This document shows, in pieces, positions 1 to 9,610 of a stretch of 64,000 bases of DNA; the first letter of the stretch is position 1, and each line of letters begins with the position of its first letter. Source of the stretch: Crambe crambe (lineage: Eukaryota > Porifera > Demospongiae > Poecilosclerida > Crambeidae); the NCBI GenBank assembly GCA_963924555.1, contig OZ004584.1:1735001-1799000 (forward strand), given 5' to 3'. Both the position numbers and the translations under genes were made by a program. The notes beneath the pieces are model-generated. The model searched no databases. It saw only the letters and a list, made by a program, of their open reading frames with translations, and was not told the DNA's origin.

Positions 1-74
1 AAATTATTTTTTTAAAATTAAATTATATAATTTTAATAATTTCGATTATACACAAGCAAACAAACAAGTCCAAG

Positions 75-690
75 TCATGGCACTCCGTCTAGAGAGGGGG
101 GGAGAGTTGGGAGGCGATGTAGCCATAAACAGGCGTTGCCACGCCACAGGGCGATGGCTAGTCGTCCAAAGAGGTGCTTGGAAGAGTTAGAGGAATCTGT
201 AGTACCCACTCTGTCTGCGATGGCCTTGCCAATGGAGCGAACAGTTTGAATTGTGTCGTCAGCAAGGCCACCTAACGTTTCTGCTACCAGAGGAATGAAG
301 TGCAAGCCTGCCGAGCGGCAAGCTGATAAAGAGGATGCTAGCTTGCGGTTCACTCCCACCTGAAGGGCATGGCCTGGGGTGAAGGAGGCTTCATTTAGAG
401 TCTGCTGCTGCAGGGGGCTGATTACATGGACATCCAGAGCTGCAGGACGGCCCCCTTTCCAATTGGGTAGAAGGACGTCAGCTGGGCGAGAGAGGGAGCT
501 GGCAAGGAGGCCAGGGGTCTCCTTGGAAGGGGCCAAGGCTGCAGACTGGGCTGCAGAGAAGACCACGTCACGTATGGCATTATGCCGGGAAATGCGGTCA
601 CCGTTTCCACTACACCCAACCTGGTGATCACCAAGATGTCAGCAGTGTCCCGGCATTCTGGGTAAGGAAGTGGATTACTTTGGAGAGGAA
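75..690 (-). pseudogene. Non-LTR retrotransposon C-terminal relic (endonuclease-like end)
   Basis: An open frame of about 200 codons runs from near 650 to a stop at 75. It contains a Cys/His knuckle-like stretch (GCSGNGDRISRHN), then RPADVLLPNW..GRPAALDVHV, then a Leu/Trp-rich tail ending WRGNACLWLHR. The P-A-D-V and A-L-D-V spacing resembles the PD-(D/E)XK restriction-like nuclease that closes some non-LTR retrotransposon proteins. From memory, very similar C-termini occur in cnidarian and sponge reverse-transcriptase proteins. The frame is lost upstream: around 637-645 one G appears to be missing between DIL and GDH, and no reverse transcriptase domain is present. It is therefore a 5'-truncated, frameshifted relic. 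A short A-rich run lies at 720-735. Family assignment is by recollection, not by search. Confidence 0.55.
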
Positions 691-856
691 TTCCCAGCCA
701 GTACCGCAGGCAGATTGGAAAAAAAAAAAATAATAAAAATGCACATTTGGTTTAGGTAAGGGGTCATTACTTAAAAATACTACGGTACAGTTGCATCTAT
801 AATTAATTAATTAGAGGTTGGCCTCGTTCCAGGCATAAGAAGTCTCAGTATTCCTA

Positions 857-1705
857 TCATCCCTCTCTTCTGTTATTTCTTTCACCACCCTCTCCCTCTC
901 TTTGGTCATTTCCTCCAACATCCTCTCTTTCACCATTTCCTCTCATTGCCCCATAAGCTGCTTCAGCTCCTACCCCAGCAGCAGCTCCAGCAATTCCTCC
1001 AAATAACCCTGCCACAGTTTTTCCTGCTAACCCCAGGCCTGCTGCTCCGGCACTTTGTAATGATGCAAAGAGACTTCCAGGAGCAACATTACCAATCATC
1101 GAGTGTACCCCTGCTGCAATCCTGCCAGATATCACTCCCCCTGCTCCAAAACCTACTGCCCCAAGGACAAGAGGTGCAGCAACGATACCAACTCCAGCAC
1201 CCAACACAGCACTTCCTGCGGCTATTAGTATATTCCTTCTGCCAACACCTATACTTCCTCTTCCACCATCTCCATCACCTCCTCTTCCACCATCTCCATC
1301 ACCTCCACCACCATCTCCTCCACCACTATCTCCATCACCTCCTCCTCCTTCTCCTCCACTATCATCACCTTTTCCATTATCTCCTTTGCCATCAACTGCT
1401 TCATTACCATCTCCTGCACCACCATCACCATCAACTCTTCCACCATCTCCTTTGCCATCAACTGCTTCTTTATCACCATCTCCTTTATCGACATCGTTAC
1501 AACCTTCTTCATTGATTCCTTCATCATCTCCTTGTTCACCATCTCCTCCTTGGCCTCCAGATACCACTGATAATACTCTCCCTGCTCTGTGTCTAGCTAC
1601 AGTTCCTACAGCTCCTGCCATAGCTCTTCCTACAGCCTCCAGACTTGCTGTTCCAGCACTTGGTGATGCCACAATGACATGCTTTCTTTTTTCATCAGGG
1701 TCCAT
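857..1705 (-). CDS. ISG12/IFI6-IFI27-like protein with acidic Gly-Asp domain (copy 1)
   Basis: A 282-residue protein, taking the ATG at 1705 (MDPDEKRKHVIV) as start. The open frame continues upstream to about 1807, but a splice acceptor (TTTTTTGTCTGCAG) sits at about 1743-1756, so the upstream codons are probably intron and a noncoding 5' exon is likely. Layout: N-terminal 50 residues; then about 100 residues of Gly/Asp/Lys low-complexity (GDGDKEAVDGKGDGG type); then an ISG12 domain of about 90 residues with two hydrophobic Gly/Ala-rich segments (GIVAAPLVLGAVGFGAGGV and GSLFASLQSAGAAGLG); then a charged tail. ISG12 proteins are small interferon-inducible membrane proteins of mitochondria or the nuclear envelope in vertebrates, linked to apoptosis. 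Function here is unknown. Copies 2 and 3 are at 11517 and 38199. Confidence 0.75.
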   Translation of the reverse strand: MDPDEKRKHVIVASPSAGTASLEAVGRAMAGAVGTVARHRAGRVLSVVSGGQGGDGEQGDDEGINEEGCNDVDKGDGDKEAVDGKGDGGRVDGDGGAGDGNEAVDGKGDNGKGDDSGGEGGGGDGDSGGGDGGGGDGDGGRGGDGDGGRGSIGVGRRNILIAAGSAVLGAGVGIVAAPLVLGAVGFGAGGVISGRIAAGVHSMIGNVAPGSLFASLQSAGAAGLGLAGKTVAGLFGGIAGAAAGVGAEAAYGAMRGNGEREDVGGNDQREGEGGERNNRREG

Positions 1706-1807
1706 TGTGGTGTCTATGGTCTGTTCCAAACCCAAGTTTAGCTGCAGACAAAAAACACATTCAAAGTATACTTGACAGAAGCTATCTACACTACATCCAA
1801 TTTTCAA

Positions 1808-2648
1808 TCTTGAGAATGTTTAATGGGATCACCAGATTCACTGGCTAGCCTCGGCCCCAGGCAACCTGTCTAAAGGAGAGTATCAGTTGTTCATGTTAGG
1901 CCATGCCAAGTTGTATCTTAGTTTCAGGTCCTCTAGACCTCAAAAAATTGAGGCGAGAGGGCTAGGATATGGGATTATTTTAATGATATTCATAGATTTA
2001 ATGATTAACCACAACATTAAAACCACAAATTAAAATTTCTTCCAACTTCCACAGAGTTAGTAGAGGCAAGGTTGGGTTGAGCACAGAAATGCAGAATATA
2101 TAGATCCACATTTACATAATAGAGTTGGTTTATTCAATTTTGATGGTAGCTAGCTAGGAAGCTCTTTACATCTTAGTGTGAGTTATTAGGACCATAGCTA
2201 GTTAGCTCTTAGCTGAAACAACTACTAATCATACCTCCAACTCAGAGAAATAGCTGAAAGTTGAGTGCACGTGCCAGTAAATTATGATGATGTCATATAA
2301 TCCTCAAACACTCTATATTCAATATTTCAATGCGGGCGGGGACCTGAAACTAACATGCAAGTTGGAGTGGCCTTAGCCTCAGAATTCTTAGGCTTCCGTA
2401 CTCTCTTCATGAATGGATTCTTATTTATTGAAAAAATAATCTGGTAAAATAAAAAAAGGGAGAAAGGAATCTTTCTCTTATTGCCTGTATACTACACTCA
2501 TGCGCAAATTGATAGAGCCAACTGGGGACGTAGCTAACCCACTGCACTGGCAGAGTCATTACTTATTAAGTTCAACCACAGACCACAAGTTGAGTCAACT
2601 CACCACAGCTAGCTAGCTAGCTGACGTGCAGGCGCACGCGATCCAGCC
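1808..2648. other. Upstream flank of ISG12-like copy 1, no gene seen
   Basis: Matches the ISG12/LSM5 intergenic DNA of copies 2 and 3 in blocks: the stretch near 1800-1880 matches 12420-12500, and 2460-2600 matches 12565-12720. About 500 bases here (1900-2400) are absent from the other copies. No convincing coding sequence was seen. The fold-back element begins at its right edge. Confidence 0.5.
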
Positions 2649-5366
2649 CGGGCGAATTTTTTTTTTGGACGAGGTTTTGACTTAGAAAATTTTTTAAAAC
2701 TCTCCACTGACCTTTGAACCAAGATGTGCGCATGCCCGTGGGAGACAGAGTTCCTCAGGCCACACCCACCAAAGACTAGCAAGCTTCTACAGACCTCTTT
2801 ACGTGTTCGTTAGTAGCCTAGAAACTATTGCTATTCCGCCATAAAGGTTACTGGTAAGCAAATCTAGCTCTGAGTTATGTGTGACTGTGTGTTGCATCCC
2901 TAAGTTCGTTCTCTAGGGAGGATGAGTAGCTACAACATACTGCCTCGTTGTTAACATCATAGAAATAACTATCCCATACAACTGGACAGAATTGATCAAC
3001 ACAGCCCATCAACTCAAATACAAGCAGTTGTTGAGAAATGTTCCACGAACTTTCTGGCCATGAAAATTGTTCTTGAAGCCCTTTTCCCCCAGCTACATCA
3101 AGCAGAGATACTAAGTCTGAACTTTGCTGAGAAGGAACAGATTTTCATGAAATAGTATTCTTGAGCACCAAAGGGAATAGCCATGTAGCTCGCTCCATCC
3201 CTCCCAGTTTCTCTAGGTTTATTCATTCTTATTAGCACCTTATTTATTTCTTATACACTCTTGCTATGGGACCTTGAGTCTGACTCTTATTTCTTTTTTG
3301 TTTATTTGTCACTTCAGAAATAATTGGTTCCCATGCCTCAAGCTTCTCTCTGGTAAACTGCTCATTTTAACTGTAGAGAGATGATGGATAGTTGACAGGT
3401 GTAGCTATCTCACAGTGTATAAAAGTTGGTATGTAGATCAAGCTCCCTTGCCAGCCTTCATCTCCATACAGACACTACAGCTTCACTTTATATCTCTTTA
3501 TATAAAGGCTAGGCTTCTTCTGACAAGGACTCTGTGTGTAGCTAGAAAAACATACATTTTTAGTCATATGTACCTAAGGTTAACACAGAGCTAGATTTGC
3601 TTACCAGTGAAGGGGTCTTGGTTCTGGCTTCACAAAGAAACAGCAGCGGGCGAATTTTTTTTTTGGACGAGGTTTTGACGTACAGACTCTCCATTGACCT
3701 TTGAACCAAGTTGTGCGCATGCCCATGGCAATAGGAGATAAATGTTCCCAGGCCTTTCATTTTGTTTTGTTTCTCTGAGAAGCCAGAACCAAGACCCCTT
3801 CACTGGTAAGCAAATCTAGCTCTGTGTTAAGCTTAGGTATGACATGTTTTCTAGCTACACACAGAGCTAGAGGCCAAGGAGGATGAGTACATTATACTGA
3901 ATCCTTGTCAGAAGAAGCCTAGCCTTAAAGAGATATAAAGTGAAGCTGTAGTGTCTGTATGGAGATGAAGGCTGGCAAGGGAGCTTGATCTACATACCAA
4001 CTTTTATACACTGTGAGATACATAATGGCCACCTGTCAACTCATCAATCATCTCTCTACAGTTACTTATTATAAATGAGCAGTTTACCAGAGAGAAGCTT
4101 GAGGCATGGGAACCAATTATTTCTGAAGTGACAAATAAACAAAAAAGAAATAAGAGTCAGACTCGAGGTCCCATAGCAAGAGTGTATAAGAAATATAAAT
4201 ATAGAACAATAAAAAGGAACTGACAGGAGAGAAACTGGGAGGGGTGGAGTGAGCTACATGGCTATTCCCTTTGGTGCTCGAGAATACTATTTCATGAAAA
4301 TCTGTTCCTTCTCAATGTTCCTTCTCAGCAAAGTTCAGACCTAGTATCTCTGCTTGATGTAGCTGGGGAAAAAGGGCTTCAAGAACAATTTTCATGGCCA
4401 GAAAGTTCGTGGAACATTTCTCAACAACTGCTTGTATTTGAGTTGATGGGTTGTGTTGATTGATTCTGTCCAGTTGTATGGGATAGTTATTTCTATAATG
4501 TTAACAACGAGGCAGTATGTTGTAGGGTAGGTGTGGGTATTATGAGTCAGTCCCTATTATGGGTTCACCACTTGATAAGAATCTACAAGAGTTGATACTT
4601 TAGATATGAAAACTTAATCATTTTTTGGTCTTTTGATCAAATAAAATCATCCAGAAAATGCCTTATTCATGCATAAACATAATCTTAAATAAGAACTTTA
4701 AAAATGGGTATAATTGTAACCAATCCGAATAAAAAAAGCGCAGGGAAGCAATGATGCCACAAGATGGAGTAAAAAATGAATTTTAAAGTAATCTAAGGTT
4801 ATTATTTTTATTTTGTAGAAATCTTAGCTACATTATCAATTTTTAGAGACAAAAATCGAGCCAGCGACTCATAATTCATACCTATGACTCATAATACCTT
4901 CCCGAGTGTGTTATGTAAGATCATAACTCCTATCTACAAGATGCAATATTTTTATTACTTTCTCCACACATTAGTTCTACATAACCTATTTTATATCTGG
5001 AGCAATTTTCAGGATTCTAAGATAGTCCATTTCCAAGAAAAGAGCAACAATACTTAGCTGACTCATAATACCCACACTTACCCTAGCTACTCATCCTCCC
5101 TAGAGAACGAACTTAGGGATGCAACTCACAGTCACACATAACTCAGAGCTAGATTTGCTTACCAGTAACCTTTATGGCAGAATAGCAACAGTTTCTAGGC
5201 TACTAACGAACACGTAAAGAGGTCTGTAGAAGCTTGACTGTCTTTGGTGGGTGTGGCCTGAGGAACTCTGTCTCCCACGGGCATGCGCACATCTTAGTTC
5301 AAAGGTCAGTGGAGAGTTGTAAAAATTTTCTAAGTCAAAACCTCGTCCAAAAAAAAATTCGCCCAG
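2649..5366. mobile_element. Fold-back (long inverted-repeat) element, about 2.7 kb
   Basis: The left end reads GGGCGAATTTTTTTTTTGGA and the right end is its reverse complement. The outer arms (about 2649-2950 and 5085-5366) pair, and pairing resumes at about 2940-3545 with 3840-4524. An inner pair lies at 3585-3628 and 3777-3826. A third copy of the terminal sequence sits near the centre, at about 3648-3760. No transposase reading frame is present. The element interrupts DNA that is continuous in copies 2 and 3 (near 12775 and 39477), so it is an insertion. The target duplication could not be assigned cleanly. The right arm is itself split by the MITE at 4525-5083. Confidence 0.8.
4525..5083. 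mobile_element. 559-bp MITE with TA target duplication
   Basis: The terminal inverted repeat is GGGTAGGTGTGGGTATTATG at the left; the right end carries its complement with one mismatch. It is flanked by TA on both sides (4523-4524 and 5084-5085). The opposite arm of the fold-back (near 2930-2945) reads straight through without it and holds a single TA at the same point, so both insertion and duplication are directly visible. No coding capacity. TA targets are typical of the Tc1/mariner and IS630 superfamily. Confidence 0.85.
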
Positions 5367-5394
5367 CGCGGCCTTGCGAATTGCATGGCCTTGC

Positions 5395-5408
5395 ATGCTC
5401 AGTATAAA
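5395..5408 (+). promoter_or_regulatory. TATA-type promoter of LSM5 copy 1
   Basis: CATGCTCAGTATAAAG lies about 45 nt upstream of the exon 1 ATG and is conserved in all three copies. Here the extended GCGC of the upstream palindrome is altered to TTGC, as expected for a decaying copy. Confidence 0.45.
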
Positions 5409-5448
5409 GTGCTGCGAATTTACCATAAATTAACAGGTTGCTGAAAAC

Positions 5449-6400
5449 ATGTCTTCACCTAACCAGTCTACTTTATTACCCCTAGGTGAGCTTTTGTAGC
5501 TAAATGTTTTAGGCTATGACCAGAAAAATGTCCAAAAAAATCCCCTCCCCCCCCTCATTCCATATTAGCTAGCTATCGCTTGTACTTGATGTGGAGTAAA
5601 TTCTGCAATGTTGTACTAGCCATGATTTGGTTGATATATAAATGCATTAAGTGATCTTGCTGACATGCAGCGGCTTTTACACCATGTGAGTATAATTATA
5701 CATGCTAAGTTATTTTTTAGATCCATTCTTTGCTCAGATAAGTACATGTCTTCTCCCTCCCTTCCACTCCTTCACTAGAGCAAATGCATAGGGTCAAGAA
5801 TCCACATCGGATAAAGAGATAGTTGGGGATTTTGATAATTTTTTCAGTATCCTTCCTTCATTGACATTTGAATGTAACATATTGGAGCTTGTTCGTATTA
5901 CCCGTGTGCTCAGTGTAGCAATTAAGGAATTAGCCTGTGCATGTTTTCAGCTCTAGCAGTTATCACCCACCATCTAATTAATTTTTCAACATAACCTTTT
6001 ATTTGAGATATGGTGCTGGAGGACGTCACAGAATAGTAAGTCAGTAGACCTCCAGTTTTCAAGCAGTACTGAGTACACTCTTATGACTGCCTGCCCGCCT
6101 ATGTGTCATAGCATGTTAATGTTATGTAGAGAAGGTAGTTCTGAAACTACTGTGACTTGTTCTGAGCTCAAAGTTGGCATATTCTTTCAAAATAGCTTGT
6201 GAACTATCTACCCCACCACCAGGAATTTCCCATGCCTAGCTTATTATGCTATTATAGTCCACCCTCTAACATTCTTATGCAGTGAAATAACACCAGATTG
6301 AGAAGGAATAAATTGGACCAGATTTTGCTGAATATCACCATGCTCGTACCAGGAGGAGAGTATCCTGACTCCCATAATTTTATGACCTCCTATATACAAT
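5449..6400 (+). pseudogene. LSM5 pseudogene (copy 1)
   Basis: Exon 1 (5449-5485, [12 protein letters not shown] plus one base) and its GTGAGC donor are intact. Exon 2 (from 5779) has lost 8 nt that encode part of ELVDK and about 13 nt that encode HIIMKS, plus further bases after EIVG. The short third exon (near 6011-6037) survives. Exon 4 (near 6288) reads ACACCAGATTGAGAAGG, which introduces a stop, and lacks the bases for NGN in the Sm2 motif. It cannot make an LSm protein. The intact paralogues are at 12854-13936 and 39556-40655. Confidence 0.8.
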
Positions 6401-7127
6401 TTTGGCATGCCAAGATTATCATATACCATTTGCCAAGTTCTATGCAAGGTTCTCTGTATGTAATCAAGGGCGCATCGAGCCGCAAAGTGGCGAGAAGGCA
6501 TGCAATACTATTTAACTACAGTAAATGGATGTATGTGGACAGAGCCATACACACACTACAAACAAAACAGTGTGTGCATTGGGACAAAAATTAATGGTGT
6601 GCAGTAAACACTTGCATTTTTACAGTGTGTGCTAAGCTAGACTATGCTGAGAGCATTGGCAGTTGCATGCCCTCTCACCGCTTCGTGGCTCAATGTGCCC
6701 TTGATATAATAGTGTCAGGATCTGAGTTTGCTAATAATAATCTAGCAGCACATAAGATCATTCAGCAAGAGCACTAAATCATTTCACCAAACTCTGAAAG
6801 TCGACACGTAGCTGTGTTTCTTGTTTGCCCTTCTTATCTTATCATACAGGAACATGGTGATAACTCCATGCCCACAAATGCTGCCACCTGGGGACGAGGC
6901 TACATCAAGTCTTGTTTGAAATGGAATGCTTCAGGAGCATGGTTAAAGCAGTTGTAAATGCTGACAAAAAGTCCACAATCACAATCACATTAATAAACAG
7001 CAGATCTATCTCCTAGCAATCACAACTAGTAGTGGGTGTACTAGCTTTTTTGTAACGATACGATACAAGTACTATGGAATTTATTTCTGGACAAAAATCG
7101 ATCCTTTCCAAATGTCGATGCGATCTA
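6401..7127. other. Tail of copy 1, then unassigned DNA
   Basis: Up to about 6755 the sequence still matches the LSM5 downstream flank of copies 2 and 3 (for example GCTTCGTGGCT near 6685). Beyond that nothing recognisable was found. Short frames here have no family resemblance. Confidence 0.4.
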
Positions 7128-7220
7128 GTCTGGCATAGCCGACCCTTTACCTTCCTTTTCTTGGGGGGGGGGGGGGGGGGGGGGCAAGAAAAGGAAGGTA
7201 AAGGGTCGGCTACGCCAGAC
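7128..7220. mobile_element. 93-bp palindromic MITE with a poly-G centre
   Basis: Two nearly perfect arms of about 37 bp (GTCTGGCATAGCCGACCCTT and its complement, with one transition) flank a run of about 20 G. TA lies immediately outside both ends (7126-7127 and 7221-7222), consistent with a TA target duplication. The terminal sequence resembles that of the larger element at 8641-9067, so this may be a minimal derivative. Confidence 0.65.
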
Positions 7221-7365
7221 TATTTACCACGTAATTACATCTGGTGGTACAAGCCCCACCCCCTATCTTTTGAAACAATCTGGGCACTCACACACCGAGT
7301 AGACTACACATCACTTGTTTGGAAAGCCACGCCCATTCAAGTTGGATCAATCTTATAGTTCAACA

Positions 7366-7530
7366 ATGAGTTGGCTGAGGTGCCGCCTATCGTTTTCACT
7401 ACTGAGATCCTCAATCCAAGCCATCAGAGGAGCTAGATCAGCTGCTGGCAGAGCTACAAAATCACCTATACCTCCAATAGACCTTGTGACTAGTGAATCA
7501 CAAGTTACTCAGCTCTCTGAAGCATCATAG
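7366..7530 (+). pseudogene. Transposon-protein C-terminal fragment
   Basis: ATG at 7366 opens a 54-residue frame beginning MSWLRCRLSFSLLRSSIQAI and ending at TAG 7528-7530. From memory, a MxWLRCRLSFxLLRSxI motif closes long transposable-element proteins in cnidarians and sponges. The rest of such a protein is absent upstream. I treat it as a relic; no search was possible. Confidence 0.35.
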
Positions 7531-7536
7531 ATATTA

Positions 7537-8395
7537 GACACGGAACAGGATTGGAAACTGCCTACGTCATGTGACGTCACGCCCATTAAGCTAATACATT
7601 TCGCGCATGCTATCCGCGTTGTAACCATAGAAAATTTAGCCCTATTGTCGCAATACATTTTCTGAGGAAGAGAGGTACAGACTTTGTGGGACTAGAGCTA
7701 TGAGTGCAAGTAATTTTCTAGCAATTTTATCCTATAGAAGTTTGGAAGGTAAAGTTTCTTACTGGAATAGACTGAAATAAAGAGTGTAGTAATTGTTTTT
7801 GGTGTAGGATATGTTGCTAAAGATTTTATAGGCCTACCAATTTGTGGGACTAGAACAGGACTCACATAAATTTAGAAGTCAAGTATTTGGTATCTTTTAG
7901 TAGTATAATAGTTTGTCTATCGGATGATATATGCTATATTGATTCATAGCTGTTGGTTTTCTTTTAATGCAGTGTTAAACTACATGGGTTAAATAGTTAT
8001 TATTATTATATTTCTATTATTTATTTGCATTATCATGTTTTATTATCCACTCCACAAAGCTCTCTGCACAAGAACGGGCATCTATAGATGGCTGGAGAAG
8101 AAGACTAAATTCTTCATCTTTCAAAACTTGAGATACTGAATCTCTCATAGATTTGTACTATCTAGCTAGATCTAGTCTCATATAAATTTTATCATTTTTA
8201 TAAAAGCACAACATGGAAACACTCTAGTCCAGCTAATATTAAGCTACTAGACTAATATCTGCTCTGATATCTTTTTCAGAACTCATTCTTAACTATTATG
8301 TGGTAACTATGCATTCATATCTCACGCCAAAATTTCCCGGCAAACACGGATAGCACGTGCATGGTAGTATTAAGTTTCCAATCCTGTTCCGTGTC
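7537..8395. mobile_element. 859-bp TIR element without transposase
   Basis: The left end GACACGGAACAGGATTGGAA is matched by the exact complement at 8371-8395. TA flanks each end (7535-7536 and 8396-8397). The interior is AT-rich with no long reading frame. Probably a non-autonomous TA-targeting element. Confidence 0.75.
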
Positions 8396-8520
8396 TACTA
8401 TCTATGGAAGCATGAACTGACTCCTTCACCAAACACCAAAAGGGAAGAAGTCCCACTCTACTTTATCATTGTGAACTCCCCCTATTATTATGTATCTATA
8501 TATAAAAAATATTTAATTGC

Positions 8521-8594
8521 AAAAAAAAAAAAAAAAAAAAAAAAATTCTTTGGGCATATGGCGCACGTACGTACGTACGTACGTACGTACGTGC
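8521..8594. repeat. Poly-A run and (ACGT)n microsatellite
   Basis: About 25 consecutive A (8521-8545) are followed by a self-complementary ACGT tandem run at 8564-8592. The ACGT run is short but fully palindromic, so it can extrude as a hairpin. Confidence 0.9.
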
Positions 8595-8640
8595 TTGCAT
8601 GAATAGACCCTTTACCAACTCAGGTCTGACTGTACTGCTA

Positions 8641-9067
8641 GTCTCGCAAGCCAGCCCACTTATTTTTTTCGCAGGGCGGTGGAAAAATAAGGGTCTGGTC
8701 AAACTCGCATGGTCGAGTTGTTCTGCAGAGTCAACAGTACTGGCCGGGCAGATCCTTAATCTGACGTCACGTGTCATTATGAATAATCGCGCGTGCAATG
8801 TTGCTCGAGCAGATCTGCAAAAGATCATGGCTTTGAAAAGGGCTATCTTGGAGAGTGCTGAATTGTTGGGCTACAAGCAGTATAAATGAAAAACAAATAG
8901 AAGCTGTGACTGTTTTTGTGTACTTTTGTTACCTTACCCACAGGATATCTTGAAGCCACACCCCATTACGAAATATGACGCGTTACGTACATCCGTCCAG
9001 AAAAATATGACCAGACTCTTATTTTTCCACCGCCCGCGACAAAAATAAGTGGGCTGGCTCGCGAGAC
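8641..9067. mobile_element. 427-bp TIR element with TA target duplication
   Basis: The terminal repeats are about 58 bp, starting GTCTCGCAAGCCAGCCCACT at the left, with the complement GGGCTGGCTCGCGAGAC at the right end. TA abuts each end (8639-8640, 9068-9069). The middle carries CREB-like TGACGTCACGTG (8762-8773) and a short open frame with no recognisable family. Non-autonomous. Confidence 0.75.
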
Positions 9068-9222
9068 TAAGTGTGTGCAGCTTAGCTTTGTATTCGTATA
9101 TCTAGTTACTTATTCCTTGTAATGAATATCAAATGAATACATGAACTGTATACTTTACTATTTGTCTACTATGGTAATAAGAACTGCCCGTATGATGTGA
9201 TGTTCTGATGTTCTTCAACCAA

Positions 9223-9600
9223 TCACCACCCAGTAAGTCTTCTTATCGCTGCTGTCCCTGTACCAACTGCAGCTCCTGTAGCTCCTCCGATTGCTCTTAC
9301 TGCTGCTGTCCCTGCACCAACCGCAGCTCCCGTAGCTCCTCGTGCTGTTCCTGCAGCAACTGTTGCTCCTGCACCAACTACAGCTCCTGTAGCTGTTCCT
9401 GCTGCCCCAAGACCCGCTACTCCGGCACTTTGCAGAGTGGCAAAAAGACCTCCAGCAGCAATCGTTGACTGTACCCCTGCTGCAATGGTGCCGGCAACCA
9501 CTCCCCCTGATCCAAAACCCACTGCTCCAAGGACAACAGGTGCAGCAAGGATAGCAACTCCAGTACCAATAGCACCCACACCAACCACAGTGGAACCTCT
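9223..9600 (-). CDS. ISG12-like protein, 3' exon
   Basis: The exon begins after acceptor TCCATTTTAG (9601-9610) and encodes about 125 residues. Two Gly/Ala-rich hydrophobic segments (IGTGVAILAAPVVLGAVGFG and GGLFATLQSAGVAGLGAAG) are followed by an unusual tail of repeated GAAVGAGTAAVRAIGGATG-like units, ending RRLTGW and a stop at 9223. The N-terminal exon with the true ATG was not identified upstream. It lacks the acidic module of the triplicated copies. The tail repeat is shared with degenerate fragments near 19.9-20.2 kb, so this gene has been a source of copies. Confidence 0.65.
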   Translation of the reverse strand, partial: RGSTVVGVGAIGTGVAILAAPVVLGAVGFGSGGVVAGTIAAGVQSTIAAGGLFATLQSAGVAGLGAAGTATGAVVGAGATVAAGTARGATGAAVGAGTAAVRAIGGATGAAVGTGTAAIRRLTGW

Positions 9601-9610
9601 CTAAAATGGA

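Larger units (their letters stand above)
738..6755. repeat. Triplicated segment, copy 1 (diverged and partial)
   Basis: The sequence from about 738 matches about 11438 and 38073 onward. The match continues through the ISG12-like gene, its upstream flank and LSM5 exons 1-4, and fades near 6755, where copies 2 and 3 continue into the HEPN region. It is interrupted by the fold-back element at 2649-5366. Divergence is visibly greater than between copies 2 and 3: small deletions in LSM5, lost flank blocks, and a different acidic-repeat length. It is therefore the older or less constrained copy. Confidence 0.85.

Noticed and set aside
946-1775. Long plus-strand Leu/His/Gln- and Pro/Ser-rich frames over the ISG12-like genes (also near 11615-12399 and 37937-39159)
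   Set aside because: They are antisense shadows of the GGNGAN (Gly-Asp) repeat on the minus strand and contain no recognisable domain.
3560-3760. Short frame in the fold-back element as a transposase remnant (also 5172-5426)
   Set aside because: No transposase motif; it mirrors terminal inverted-repeat sequence.
6298-6594. 98-codon frame beginning [15 protein letters not shown]
   Set aside because: It is the decayed fourth exon of LSM5 copy 1 read through its frameshift, not a separate gene.
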